Positions 25,218 to 33,963 of a stretch of 64,000 bases of DNA are shown here, piece by piece; positions within the stretch are counted from its first letter, which is position 1, and every line of letters begins with the position of its first letter. The position numbers and the translations under genes were made by a program. Location: the NCBI GenBank assembly GCA_002395155.1, contig DGWD01000010.1, positions 43,358 through 107,357 of the forward strand, in the 5' to 3' direction. This stretch comes from Treponema sp. UBA4267. Its GTDB lineage: Bacteria; Spirochaetota; Spirochaetia; Treponematales; Treponemataceae. The notes below the pieces were generated by a model. It was given only the letters and a program-made list of their open reading frames with translations. It ran no database searches and had not been told where the DNA came from.

Positions 25218-27020
25218 ATGTCACAAAAAAGTAATAGTCCTGCAAAAAAGAGTCTAATATCCTGGATTTTTGAATTTGCGGGAGAAAAGAAAGGGCAGTA
25301 CATAGTAAGTGTACTCTTTGCCCTTATGAGTGTAGCGTGTGGTATCGCTCCATATGTTATTATTGCACGAATTGTCTGTCAGCTTTTGGACGGAATTCGC
25401 GACTGGAATCTTTATCTTAAAGAATGTGGAATTGTTGCCATTTTCTGGTTGGGTAATGTTCTTTTTCATGCCATCTCAACAAGTATGAGTCATATAGCTA
25501 CTTTTAACTTGCTTGGAAATATCCGTATGAGAATGTGCGAAAAACTTGCCCGCCTTCCACTTGGAACAGTCCTTGATATGCCTTCTGGCTCCCTCAAAAG
25601 TACAATGATTGACCGTGTAGATAGCATGGAAACTACACTTGCTCATATCGTTCCTGAATATACTTCAAACATCATTCTTTCTGTAGTTTTGATTGTTTAT
25701 CTTTTTATTCTAAACTGGAAACTTGGTCTTACCTGTTTAGTAACAGTTCCTTTTGGCCTTATAGCAATGTGCCTTATGTTTAAAGATTCTGCCCGCTATT
25801 TTAAGAATGCCATTGATAAAACAAAAATCTTAAACGACACTGCAGTTGAATACATCAACGGAATTGAAGTTATCAAAGCCTTTGGAAAATCTAAATCATC
25901 TTACGAACGCTTTGTTACTGCCGCTAAAGACGGATCTGCCTGCTTTGTAGAATGGATGCGCTCTACAATCTGGCCATTTACAATTGCCATGGTTCTTATG
26001 CCTTCTTCTTTGATTGGTCTTCTTCCAATTGGCGGTTACCTTTTCTGGAAGGGTAGCGTAGATGCTTCAATGTTCATCACCATCATCATTATGGCAATTT
26101 CTGCTATTCAGCCACTTATTACTGCTTTTTCTTATCATGATGATATAGCTAAGGCCCACGTAATTTTTGGCGAAGTTGGTGGAATTATGTGCCTTTCTGA
26201 ACTGGACCGCCCTGCAAAAAATGTAAAAGAACCTGCCGATAACTCAATCACTTTGAAGAATGTTCATTTTTCATACAAGAAGGGTGAAAGCAAGTCTCAA
26301 GACTCTGAAAAATCTACTCTTGAGCAAAGAGAAATACTTCACGGAATCAGTATGTCGCTTCCTCAGGGCTCATATACAGCCTTGGTTGGACCATCTGGTT
26401 CTGGAAAATCTACAATTGCCCGCTTGATTGCTTCTCTTTGGGATGTTGATTCGGGTTCTGTAGAAATTGGTGGGGTAAACATAAAGGATTTGTCTCTTGA
26501 AGAATATAACCGTAGAGTTGCATATGTTAGCCAGGACAATTTCCTTTTTGATTTAAGTATCCGCGAAAATATCCGTCTTGGCCGCCCAGATGCAAGTGAT
26601 GCGGAGGTAGAAGAAATTGCCCGTCAATCTGGCTGCTACGACTTTATCATGTCTTTGGAAAATGGTTTTGAAACTGTTGTTGGTGGAAGTGGAGCCCATC
26701 TTAGTGGTGGTGAACGCCAGAGAATTGCAATTGCCCGTGCGATGATGAAAAATTCTCCAATTGTAATTCTTGATGAAGCAACTGCCTACACTGATCCAGA
26801 AAACGAAGCAATTATTCAGCGTTCAGTAGCAAAGCTTGTTGCCGGAAAAACTCTAATTGTAATTGCCCACAGACTTTCTACAGTAAAAGATGCAGACAAA
26901 CTCTATGTCATCAAAGACGGAAATATTGATTCTTGTGGACGCCACGAAGAACTGCTTGCTCAGGGTGGACTCTACAAGAAGATGTGGGAAGCACACATCA
27001 GTGCTAAGGATGGCGAATAA
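25218..27020 (+). CDS. ABC half-transporter, second pair, first subunit
   Basis: A 600-residue membrane/ATPase protein paralogous to the 15037 gene. Six helices lie in residues ~20-310; the ATPase has GPSGSGKST, YVSQDNF, LSGGERQR and IVILDEATA with VIAHRLST. A 16-residue Ser/Glu-rich insert after FSYKKGE sits at the same point as the repeat insert in the paralogue. The start codon follows AAGGGG. It overlaps the next gene (TAATG), indicating a heterodimer. Location behind a double-operator promoter implies substrate-dependent expression. Confidence 0.9.
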   Translation: MSQKSNSPAKKSLISWIFEFAGEKKGQYIVSVLFALMSVACGIAPYVIIARIVCQLLDGIRDWNLYLKECGIVAIFWLGNVLFHAISTSMSHIATFNLLGNIRMRMCEKLARLPLGTVLDMPSGSLKSTMIDRVDSMETTLAHIVPEYTSNIILSVVLIVYLFILNWKLGLTCLVTVPFGLIAMCLMFKDSARYFKNAIDKTKILNDTAVEYINGIEVIKAFGKSKSSYERFVTAAKDGSACFVEWMRSTIWPFTIAMVLMPSSLIGLLPIGGYLFWKGSVDASMFITIIIMAISAIQPLITAFSYHDDIAKAHVIFGEVGGIMCLSELDRPAKNVKEPADNSITLKNVHFSYKKGESKSQDSEKSTLEQREILHGISMSLPQGSYTALVGPSGSGKSTIARLIASLWDVDSGSVEIGGVNIKDLSLEEYNRRVAYVSQDNFLFDLSIRENIRLGRPDASDAEVEEIARQSGCYDFIMSLENGFETVVGGSGAHLSGGERQRIAIARAMMKNSPIVILDEATAYTDPENEAIIQRSVAKLVAGKTLIVIAHRLSTVKDADKLYVIKDGNIDSCGRHEELLAQGGLYKKMWEAHISAKDGE

Positions 27021-28768
27021 TGTTTGAAACTTTAAATAAATTTTTTAAGTTTTGTGATAAAGAAAATCGCAAAAAGTTTTACGGTTCAATAATTGTTGGA
27101 ATAATTAATTCCTTATTTAATGCTTTAAAAATTGGCGCTATTTCTGTAATTCTTACAGGAGTAATTGATGCCACTGTAAACGGCAAGCCATTTGAAGTAA
27201 AAAGTATTTGGCTTTCTCTTATAATTATGGGAGTAAGTGTAATTGGCAGCATAATCACAAAGAAAAATACAGCAATGTGGCAGTGCGAAGGTGGATATCG
27301 TACTTGTGCACAAAAACGTATAGAAATTGCAGAACATCTTCGTTATCTTCCAATGGGCTATTTTAATGCAAACAGCCTTGGAGAAATAACTTCTGTTACA
27401 ACAAATACAATGGAAGCCTTGGGTGATGTTGCAACTCGTGCAGTTATGATGGTTCTTCAGGGATTGCTTGATACTGCACTCATCATTGTTATGATTATGT
27501 TTTATGAATGGAAAGTTGGCCTTGTTGCTCTGGCAGGTTTTGGAGTTTTTGAGTTTGTAAATCTTTTTATGAGAATTGCTGTTAAAAAGACTTCTGCCCA
27601 AAAAATTGTAGATGATGCAGCAGAAATTGGAAAAGTTCTGGAATTTATTCAGGGAATCAGCGAAGTAAAGGCCTACAATCTTGCAGGTCAGCGTCAGAGT
27701 GAATTGAATAAGGTAATCAACAAACGTAAAAAGACTCTTATTAAAATGGAAATGAAGTGTATTCCAGTTTCAAATATCCAGTCTTTAATTGCAAAACTTA
27801 CTGGTGTTGCAATTATGATGGTTTCAATATTTTCTTATTTGAATGGTTCTATGGTGCTTGCTAACTGTGTTGTAATGTTGGTTTGTTCTTTTATGCTCTT
27901 TACTGCACTGGAAGCCGGAGGAAACTATTCTGCATTACTTCGAATAATTGATTTGAGTGTTTCTAAAGCTTCTGCAATTCTGGAACTCCCAACAATGGAT
28001 ATTGAAGGTGCAGAAATTGAGCCTGCAAACTGTAATCTTGAAGCAAAAGATATAGATTTTGCCTATGATAAGAAAAAGATTATTGATGGTATTTCCCTTA
28101 AAATTCCAGAAAGAACTACAACAGCAATCGTCGGTCCAAGTGGCGGCGGAAAAACTACCTTCTGTCATCTTCTGGCCCGCTTTTGGGATGTTGATAAGGG
28201 AAGCGTAAGTCTTGGTGGAAAAAACGTAAAGGACTACAGCATGGATAGTTTGATGAAGAACTATTCCTTTGTTTTCCAAAGCGTATATCTTTTCCACGAT
28301 ACAATTGCAAATAATATCCGTTTTGGGCAGCCAGATGCTCCAATGGAAAAAGTAATTGAAGCTGCAAAAAAGGCCTGCTGTCACGAATTCATTTCTGCTT
28401 TGCCAAATGGTTATGACACAGTAATTGGCGAAGGTGGAACAAGTCTTTCTGGAGGTGAACGCCAGAGAATTTCGATTGCCCGTGCAATTATGAAGGATTC
28501 CCCAGTCATCATCCTTGATGAAGCAACTGCTAACGTTGACCCAGAAAACGAAAGAGATCTTATGGATGCAATTTCGGCTCTTACAAAAGAAAAGACAGTA
28601 ATTATGATTGCCCATAGACTTAAGACTGTTCGCCATGCAGACCAGATTATTGTAATTGATAAAGGACGCATTGCAGAGCAGGGTAAACACGAAGAACTTA
28701 TAGCAAAAGGTGGAATTTACGCCAAATTTATTGATTCCCGTAAAGAAGCCGTAAGCTGGAAGTTATAA
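27020..28768 (+). CDS. ABC half-transporter, second pair, second subunit
   Basis: A 582-residue partner of the preceding subunit and paralogue of the 16866 gene (shared ...YLPMGYF..., VFQSVYLFHDTI). ATPase motifs are GPSGGGKTT, LSGGERQR, VIILDEATA and MIAHRLKT. The operon ends just downstream at a strong terminator. The second pair could carry the reverse reaction, or a related substrate, compared with the first pair. Confidence 0.9.
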   Translation: MFETLNKFFKFCDKENRKKFYGSIIVGIINSLFNALKIGAISVILTGVIDATVNGKPFEVKSIWLSLIIMGVSVIGSIITKKNTAMWQCEGGYRTCAQKRIEIAEHLRYLPMGYFNANSLGEITSVTTNTMEALGDVATRAVMMVLQGLLDTALIIVMIMFYEWKVGLVALAGFGVFEFVNLFMRIAVKKTSAQKIVDDAAEIGKVLEFIQGISEVKAYNLAGQRQSELNKVINKRKKTLIKMEMKCIPVSNIQSLIAKLTGVAIMMVSIFSYLNGSMVLANCVVMLVCSFMLFTALEAGGNYSALLRIIDLSVSKASAILELPTMDIEGAEIEPANCNLEAKDIDFAYDKKKIIDGISLKIPERTTTAIVGPSGGGKTTFCHLLARFWDVDKGSVSLGGKNVKDYSMDSLMKNYSFVFQSVYLFHDTIANNIRFGQPDAPMEKVIEAAKKACCHEFISALPNGYDTVIGEGGTSLSGGERQRISIARAIMKDSPVIILDEATANVDPENERDLMDAISALTKEKTVIMIAHRLKTVRHADQIIVIDKGRIAEQGKHEELIAKGGIYAKFIDSRKEAVSWKL

Positions 28769-28781
28769 TTTTATACTCTTT

Positions 28782-28820
28782 CCCGAAGGTTAAATTATTT
28801 TGATCTTCGGGATTTTTTTT
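28782..28820 (+). terminator. Rho-independent terminator after ABC operon
   Basis: CCCGAAG (28782-28788) pairs with CTTCGGG (28805-28811), followed by a run of T. Confidence 0.85.
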
Positions 28821-28888
28821 TAAAAATAAAACAATCATAGGGGATTTCTTGTAGCTTTTTTTAAAGCGGGTGTATAATTATTTTTACT

Positions 28889-31800
28889 ATGAACAAGAAA
28901 TTTACTTTTATCTCGCTTTTTGTAACCTTTTTCTGTTCGGCGATCTTTTCTAAACCAACAGTCGATGACAAATTTTTTAATGATTATGTAGGAAAACAGT
29001 GGACTACTGAAGATGGTCTACCTGGCATGACAATTATTGACCTTATCCAGGATAATAAAGGCTATATTTACCTTGGAACCTATGATGGATTGGCTCGTTT
29101 TGATGGAGTTGAATTCAAAGTTCTTAGTCGGGCCATTGATGAAAAATACCAGTTTGCCACTGCCCACGCCGTTTTCCAGGATTCGCAGGGAAATATTTGG
29201 GTTGGCCATAATGACGAAGGAATTTCCTGTATTTTTCCAGATGGAAGTATAAAAAAGTACACAGTTGATGATGGACTTCCAAACAACAAAATTAATTCGA
29301 TTACAGAAGATAAGGAACACAATGTATGGGTAGGAACTGCCTATGGTCCCTGCTATTTTACCCCTGGTCATAGAATTGTTATTCCAGAAAGGTCAATTGA
29401 CAATGATGAAAGAATTACTGTTGTTGATTTACTCTGTGATACTGCAGGAAGAATCTGGGTTACTACCGGTATTAAAGTATTTATCTACGAAAATAAGAAA
29501 CTTAGAAACTTTGAGGGTTTTAAAAACTGTCCTTATAAAGATGTTTCATCAATAACTCAAGATAATGCAGGTGCACTTTGGTTTTCTGTTGCTCCCCACT
29601 ATGCAGTAAGAATAAAAAATGATGAAGAAACAATATATGATATAGGACATTCCCATAAGGAAGGTGCACTTGTTTCTGGTATCTGCCAGGATTCCTCTGG
29701 TTATTATTGGTTCTGTACAGACTCAGGTGTAACAGTTTTACACGATGGTTATATTTCATATCTGGATACAACAAATGGTTTGCCAGAAGATGGAGTAGAC
29801 AAAATCATAGAAGATGATGAAGGAAACATTTGGATTGGATTAAATCGAGGCGGTCTTTATAAGTTGAGTAGGGGTAAGTTCCAGACTGTTCCAACTGGCA
29901 TTACAATCAATGCAATTTGCGAAGACACATTTAGAAATGTAACCTGGCTGGCATCTGATAATGGAATACTATGCTATAAAAATAATCAGTTTGTTCAGAA
30001 TGACCTTACAAGAGAAACTGAAGGCATGCGAGTTAGACATGTTGGGCTTACTCAAGATAAGGAAATCTTGGTTACAGGTTATTCATCAGAAAAAACACAG
30101 ATTTTATACAATGCAAATGGAAAAATTAAAATTTGGGGTGTAAAAGATGGCTTGGTTGGTAACCGAGGTCGTGTTTCTATAAAAACAAGTTCCAAAGATA
30201 TTTATGTAGGAATGGCTCAGGGGCTCTCCATCATCCATTCTAATGGAAGTGTGGAAAATCTTTCAAATAAAGTAGAAATGCAGAATGTATATATAATGTG
30301 GCTCTATGAAGATTCTGAACATAAAATTTGGGTAGGCACTAACGGTGGTGGAATTTATGTTTTCAAGGATAAAGAAATTGTAAAACACTACACAACAGAT
30401 GATGGTCTTGCAGGAAACGTAATCTTTAAAATTAACGAAGAAGAAAATGGAATTATGTGGATTGGTACCGGTACAGGCCTTTCTAGAATGAACATAGAAG
30501 ATGAACATTTTGTAAACTTCAATTCCCAAAATGGCCTTGGAACAGACAGTGTTTTCCAAATGTTTACGGATTATACAGGTTCAGTATGGATGCTTTCTAA
30601 CAAGGGCATACTTTCGACTAAAAAATCAGAAATGGAAGAAATTGTTGAAGGAAAACGCCATCGTTTGACTGTACATAATTATGGAAAATCTGATGGACTT
30701 GCTACAGGTGGTGTAACATCAACATCATGTTCTATGAAAGATAGTAAAGGAAGAATTTGGTTTACACTTGTAGATGGTTTTGCAATCTATGATCCAATCA
30801 GGTCTAATCGTAATAAGCGTGCTCCAAGAATAGAAATAGAGGAATATTCAATTGATAATGAGCACTATAACTACTATGGCGAAAAAATAATTGTTCCTGC
30901 AACTACAAAACGTTTAAGAATTAAATATACAGGACTTACAACAGTTTCGCCAGAAAGAGTTTTGTTCTCGTATAGGCTTTCTGGTTTCGAAAATGATTAT
31001 TCAGATTGGGAAAACTCGCGTACAGTTTCATATACAAACATGAAAGCAGGTAACTATGCCTTCTCTGTTATGGCTTTAAATAATGATGGAGTTGCCAGCC
31101 AGCCATGTACTCCTGTTGAAATTGTAAAATTAGCTCATATTTGGCAGAGGGTTTGGTTCTGGATTGCAATAATTTTTATTGTAGCTTTAATTGTATTTGG
31201 TTTAGTAAGATACAAACTGTTTAAAATGCGTCGTTATCAAATGCAGCTTGAAAAAAAGGTTGATGAAAGAACCCAGGAATTAAAGCTTGCAAATGAAAAA
31301 TCAGAAAAACTTTTGTTAAATATTCTTCCTTCCGAAGTTGCAAAAGAACTTACAGAACATCCTGATAGAACAATCGCTAACAAGTATCCAAACGTTACTG
31401 TTTTGTTTACTGATATTGTAAACTTTACAAAAATGAGTGATGGGCTTTCGGCAGAAGAAGTTGTAACTATGCTCAATAAAATGATTTCAAAATTTGATGA
31501 AAGAGCTAAGCGTGAAGGAATAGAAAAAATCAAAACAATTGGAGATGCCTACATGGCAGCATGCGGACTTACAGATGAAAATAATCCAGAAAATGTTGTA
31601 CAAATGGTAAGATTTGCAAAAGGGCTTTTAGAGGATGTGGCTATTTTCAATGCAACATCAAAAGTAAAGGTAAGCATAAGAATTGGAATTAATTCTGGAA
31701 ATCTTGTTGCAGGTGTAATTGGAAAGTCCAAGTTTATTTATGATATTTGGGGCGACACGGTAAATGTTGCAAGCCGTATGGAATCAACTGGCCAGGCAAT

Positions 31801-31918
31801 GAAAATTCATGTTACCGAAGCAACTTATGCCCAAACCAAAGACAAGTTTAACTACAGTGAAGGTGTAGAAGTTGAAGTAAAAGGTAAGGGCATGATGAAG
31901 ACCTACTTCCTCGAATAG
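28889..31918 (+). CDS. Beta-propeller sensor adenylate cyclase (class III)
   Basis: A 1009-residue membrane sensor. A signal peptide is followed by many regulator-propeller repeats (TTEDGLPGMTIIDLIQD, VDDGLPNNKINSITED, TTNGLPEDGVDKIIEDDEG) and a Y_Y_Y immunoglobulin-like domain near residues 640-745. One transmembrane helix (VWFWIAIIFIVALIVFGLV, ~756-774) leads into a coiled coil and a cyclase domain. The cyclase motifs FTDIVNFTK, KTIGDAYMAA and DIWGDTVNVASRM retain both metal Asp residues and the Lys and Asp typical of ATP specificity. So extracytoplasmic glycan or other ligand binding probably drives cAMP synthesis. The propeller type is best known from hybrid two-component systems, where it feeds a kinase. 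Confidence 0.9.
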   Translation: MNKKFTFISLFVTFFCSAIFSKPTVDDKFFNDYVGKQWTTEDGLPGMTIIDLIQDNKGYIYLGTYDGLARFDGVEFKVLSRAIDEKYQFATAHAVFQDSQGNIWVGHNDEGISCIFPDGSIKKYTVDDGLPNNKINSITEDKEHNVWVGTAYGPCYFTPGHRIVIPERSIDNDERITVVDLLCDTAGRIWVTTGIKVFIYENKKLRNFEGFKNCPYKDVSSITQDNAGALWFSVAPHYAVRIKNDEETIYDIGHSHKEGALVSGICQDSSGYYWFCTDSGVTVLHDGYISYLDTTNGLPEDGVDKIIEDDEGNIWIGLNRGGLYKLSRGKFQTVPTGITINAICEDTFRNVTWLASDNGILCYKNNQFVQNDLTRETEGMRVRHVGLTQDKEILVTGYSSEKTQILYNANGKIKIWGVKDGLVGNRGRVSIKTSSKDIYVGMAQGLSIIHSNGSVENLSNKVEMQNVYIMWLYEDSEHKIWVGTNGGGIYVFKDKEIVKHYTTDDGLAGNVIFKINEEENGIMWIGTGTGLSRMNIEDEHFVNFNSQNGLGTDSVFQMFTDYTGSVWMLSNKGILSTKKSEMEEIVEGKRHRLTVHNYGKSDGLATGGVTSTSCSMKDSKGRIWFTLVDGFAIYDPIRSNRNKRAPRIEIEEYSIDNEHYNYYGEKIIVPATTKRLRIKYTGLTTVSPERVLFSYRLSGFENDYSDWENSRTVSYTNMKAGNYAFSVMALNNDGVASQPCTPVEIVKLAHIWQRVWFWIAIIFIVALIVFGLVRYKLFKMRRYQMQLEKKVDERTQELKLANEKSEKLLLNILPSEVAKELTEHPDRTIANKYPNVTVLFTDIVNFTKMSDGLSAEEVVTMLNKMISKFDERAKREGIEKIKTIGDAYMAACGLTDENNPENVVQMVRFAKGLLEDVAIFNATSKVKVSIRIGINSGNLVAGVIGKSKFIYDIWGDTVNVASRMESTGQAMKIHVTEATYAQTKDKFNYSEGVEVEVKGKGMMKTYFLE

Positions 31919-31928
31919 TTTTTTTACA

Positions 31929-31961
31929 CGGCAACACTGTCAAATAATGACACTGTTGCCG
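31929..31961. terminator. Hairpin between convergent cyclase and dctP genes
   Basis: A 14-bp stem with one mismatch (CGGCAACACTGTCA with TGACACTGTTGCCG). No T-tract on either side, so termination is inferred from position between convergent genes. Confidence 0.5.
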
Positions 31962-31970
31962 TAAGTAAAA

Positions 31971-32993
31971 CTAATTAGTAGAACGAATAGAATTAATTAT
32001 GCTGGTATACTGACTACCATGTTTTTCATAAACAGGAGTCATAGCAGCCTGAAAATCTGAATATGCATCTGAAGATAATTTTATAACTGTACAGCCGTTT
32101 TCTTTGGCAATTCTTTCTGAATATTCTTCTCTTTCATGCCATTTTTGAATTTCATATTCCTGGGTTTGTTTAGCAACTCTTTTAATAATTTCCACATCTG
32201 CAGGATCAAGTCTGTCTAAAACTTTCTTTGAAGCAATCAGAATTTCTGGAACACGAGTATGCTGATCCAAAATAAAATAAGGAGCAATACTATAATCACC
32301 ATTGCTTTGATATGTAGGGAAATTATTTTCTGCACCATCAATTTCATTACGTTCAATAGCACCACGAACCTGAGTCATACTAAGGCCTGTTACTCCTTTT
32401 GCACCAAGAGCCTCGCACATATCAAGCATAATTGGACTATTAAGTACTCGGATTCTAAGTCCCTTCATATCTTTAACAGAATTAACTGGTTTTGTAACAT
32501 AAAAATTTCTAGAACCTGCATCATAATAGCATAAGCCAACAAGACCAGATCCAGATTTTTCAATTTCTTCAAGAATAGACTGTCCTATAGAACCGTTCAA
32601 AACTTTCCACATATGGTCAGAACTTTTATAAAGATAAGGGAACTGAATTGCATTTATCTTTGACACATAAGAAGAAACCGAAGATGCAGAAACTCTAGTG
32701 AATGCCAGATCACCATGTTTTAGTGCCTCAATAGCATCTCCCTCATTTTCTGCAAGTGCACCACCGGCTCTTACTTCAATTTTGATTCTACCTTCTGTTT
32801 CTTGTTCAACAAGACGACCAAATTCTTCATCTGCCATGGTTGTAGGGTAGCCCTTGGCATGATTATCTGAAAGTCGAAGTGTTACAGGATGCTTTACAAT
32901 AACTGCTTCATTTTTCTTTGAACAGGAAATTGAAAAAAGTGAAATAAAAAGACAGCTTAAAATATTAAGTTTTATAAAGAGTTTGTTTTTCAT
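31971..32993 (-). CDS. TRAP-type solute-binding lipoprotein (DctP)
   Basis: A 340-residue substrate-binding protein of the DctP family. The N-terminus (MKNKLFIKLNILSCLFISLF) ends in a lipobox SISC-S, so it is membrane-anchored in the periplasm. Family motifs include LRLSDNHAKGYPTT, the Arg-containing MKGLRIRVLNSPIM and DGAENNFPTYQS. Start ATG 32993 is chosen for its GGAG; an upstream frame extension overlaps the chemoreceptor stop. No DctQ or DctM permease genes are nearby, which is unusual; either they are elsewhere or the protein serves a chemoreceptor. The neighbouring chemoreceptor fragment supports the second idea. Confidence 0.85.
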   Translation of the reverse strand: MKNKLFIKLNILSCLFISLFSISCSKKNEAVIVKHPVTLRLSDNHAKGYPTTMADEEFGRLVEQETEGRIKIEVRAGGALAENEGDAIEALKHGDLAFTRVSASSVSSYVSKINAIQFPYLYKSSDHMWKVLNGSIGQSILEEIEKSGSGLVGLCYYDAGSRNFYVTKPVNSVKDMKGLRIRVLNSPIMLDMCEALGAKGVTGLSMTQVRGAIERNEIDGAENNFPTYQSNGDYSIAPYFILDQHTRVPEILIASKKVLDRLDPADVEIIKRVAKQTQEYEIQKWHEREEYSERIAKENGCTVIKLSSDAYSDFQAAMTPVYEKHGSQYTSIINSIRSTN

Positions 32994-33017
32994 AATAATT
33001 TTCTCCATGCTATTCAA

Positions 33018-33623
33018 CTATTCAGTTTTGAAACGGTCGATCTGGTTTCCAATATTTGTGATAGCGTTCTGAACATCCTTAGAAATTTCAGAAAGTGTGA
33101 TTCCAGTTTCGTTAATCTTTTTTGCACCTAAAGCCATTTCGTCCATTCCCGTTTTCATATTTGATGTTAACGACTGAAGAGAATTCATTTCATTCATAAT
33201 TCTTTCATTTCTAGAAGCCATTTCTTTTGAAGCCTTCTGAACATTTACAGTACTGTCGTTCATGTTTCGTAAAGCCTCGCCAATCTGTTTTGAACCTTCG
33301 TTCTGTTCTTCCATAGCTGACTTAATCTGTACAACAAGCTGGTCTGTTTCTTTAATATGATTTGCAACAGTATTAAAAGCTGCACTTGCTTCATTTGAAG
33401 ATGAAACTACATTTTCAATAGAGTTTTTAATTTTTATAAGCTGTTTTCCAATAGAGTCAGATTGAGATGATGATGTTTCAGAAAGCTTTCTAATTTCATC
33501 TGCAACAACAGAAAATCCTTTTCCTGCTTCACCAGCATGAGCCGCCTCAATTGCAGCGTTCATGGCAAGAAGGTTAGTCTGTTCTGCAATACTTGAAATT
33601 GCAACATTGGCTTCGGCAAGCAT
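33018..33623 (-). pseudogene. 5'-truncated methyl-accepting chemotaxis protein
   Basis: The remaining ~200 residues are the C-terminal signalling half of a chemoreceptor: the hairpin tip IAEQTNLLAMNAAIEAAHAG followed by GKGFSVVADEIRKLSE and the returning coiled coil. The sensor domain, membrane helices and descending coiled coil are missing. The break near 33624 abuts, on the other strand, a cut GNAT gene. The codons after the fortuitous ATG are in frame, so a short soluble fragment might still be made, but it is best seen as a rearrangement casualty. The ancestral gene was probably in one operon with dctP (24 bases apart). Confidence 0.8.
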
Positions 33624-33624
33624 T

Positions 33625-33951
33625 TCATGCGATCTGATTGGTCAGGGCTATTCACTTACCTATGGCTTGTATGATGAAGCTGGCGAGCTGATAGGCATTT
33701 CCCTCGGCTATATCAAACACTGGTACAGTGGCACGGAATATATCATCAACGAACTTTGTATTAAAACTGAAAAGCAGGGTAGTGGAGCCGGCACTTTTTT
33801 TATCAGCGAAATTGAAAAGGCAATAAAGGCGCTGGGACTAAAGCAGATTTTCCTTTTGACGGATTCAAATGTTCCGGCCTATAATTTTTATAAGAAAAAT
33901 GGTTTTGTAGAATGTGAGACTAACGTGGCTTTTGCGAAAATGATTTACTAA
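33625..33951 (+). pseudogene. 5'-truncated GNAT acetyltransferase
   Basis: About 108 residues of a GNAT protein (acetyl-CoA loop KTEKQGSGAGTFF, then YNFYKKNGFVECET) without the N-terminal ~40-50 residues. In the open frame the first ~20 codons come from antisense chemoreceptor sequence, so the junction lies near 33624. Base composition becomes GC-richer from here to about 35270. It is followed 12 bases later by a kinase fusion gene. Confidence 0.7.
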
Positions 33952-33963
33952 GCGGAGTTTTAT

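Noticed and set aside
33562..33624. N-terminal residues of the GNAT frame as real protein
   Set aside because: These codons are antisense to the conserved chemoreceptor tip and appear only because the junction is in frame.
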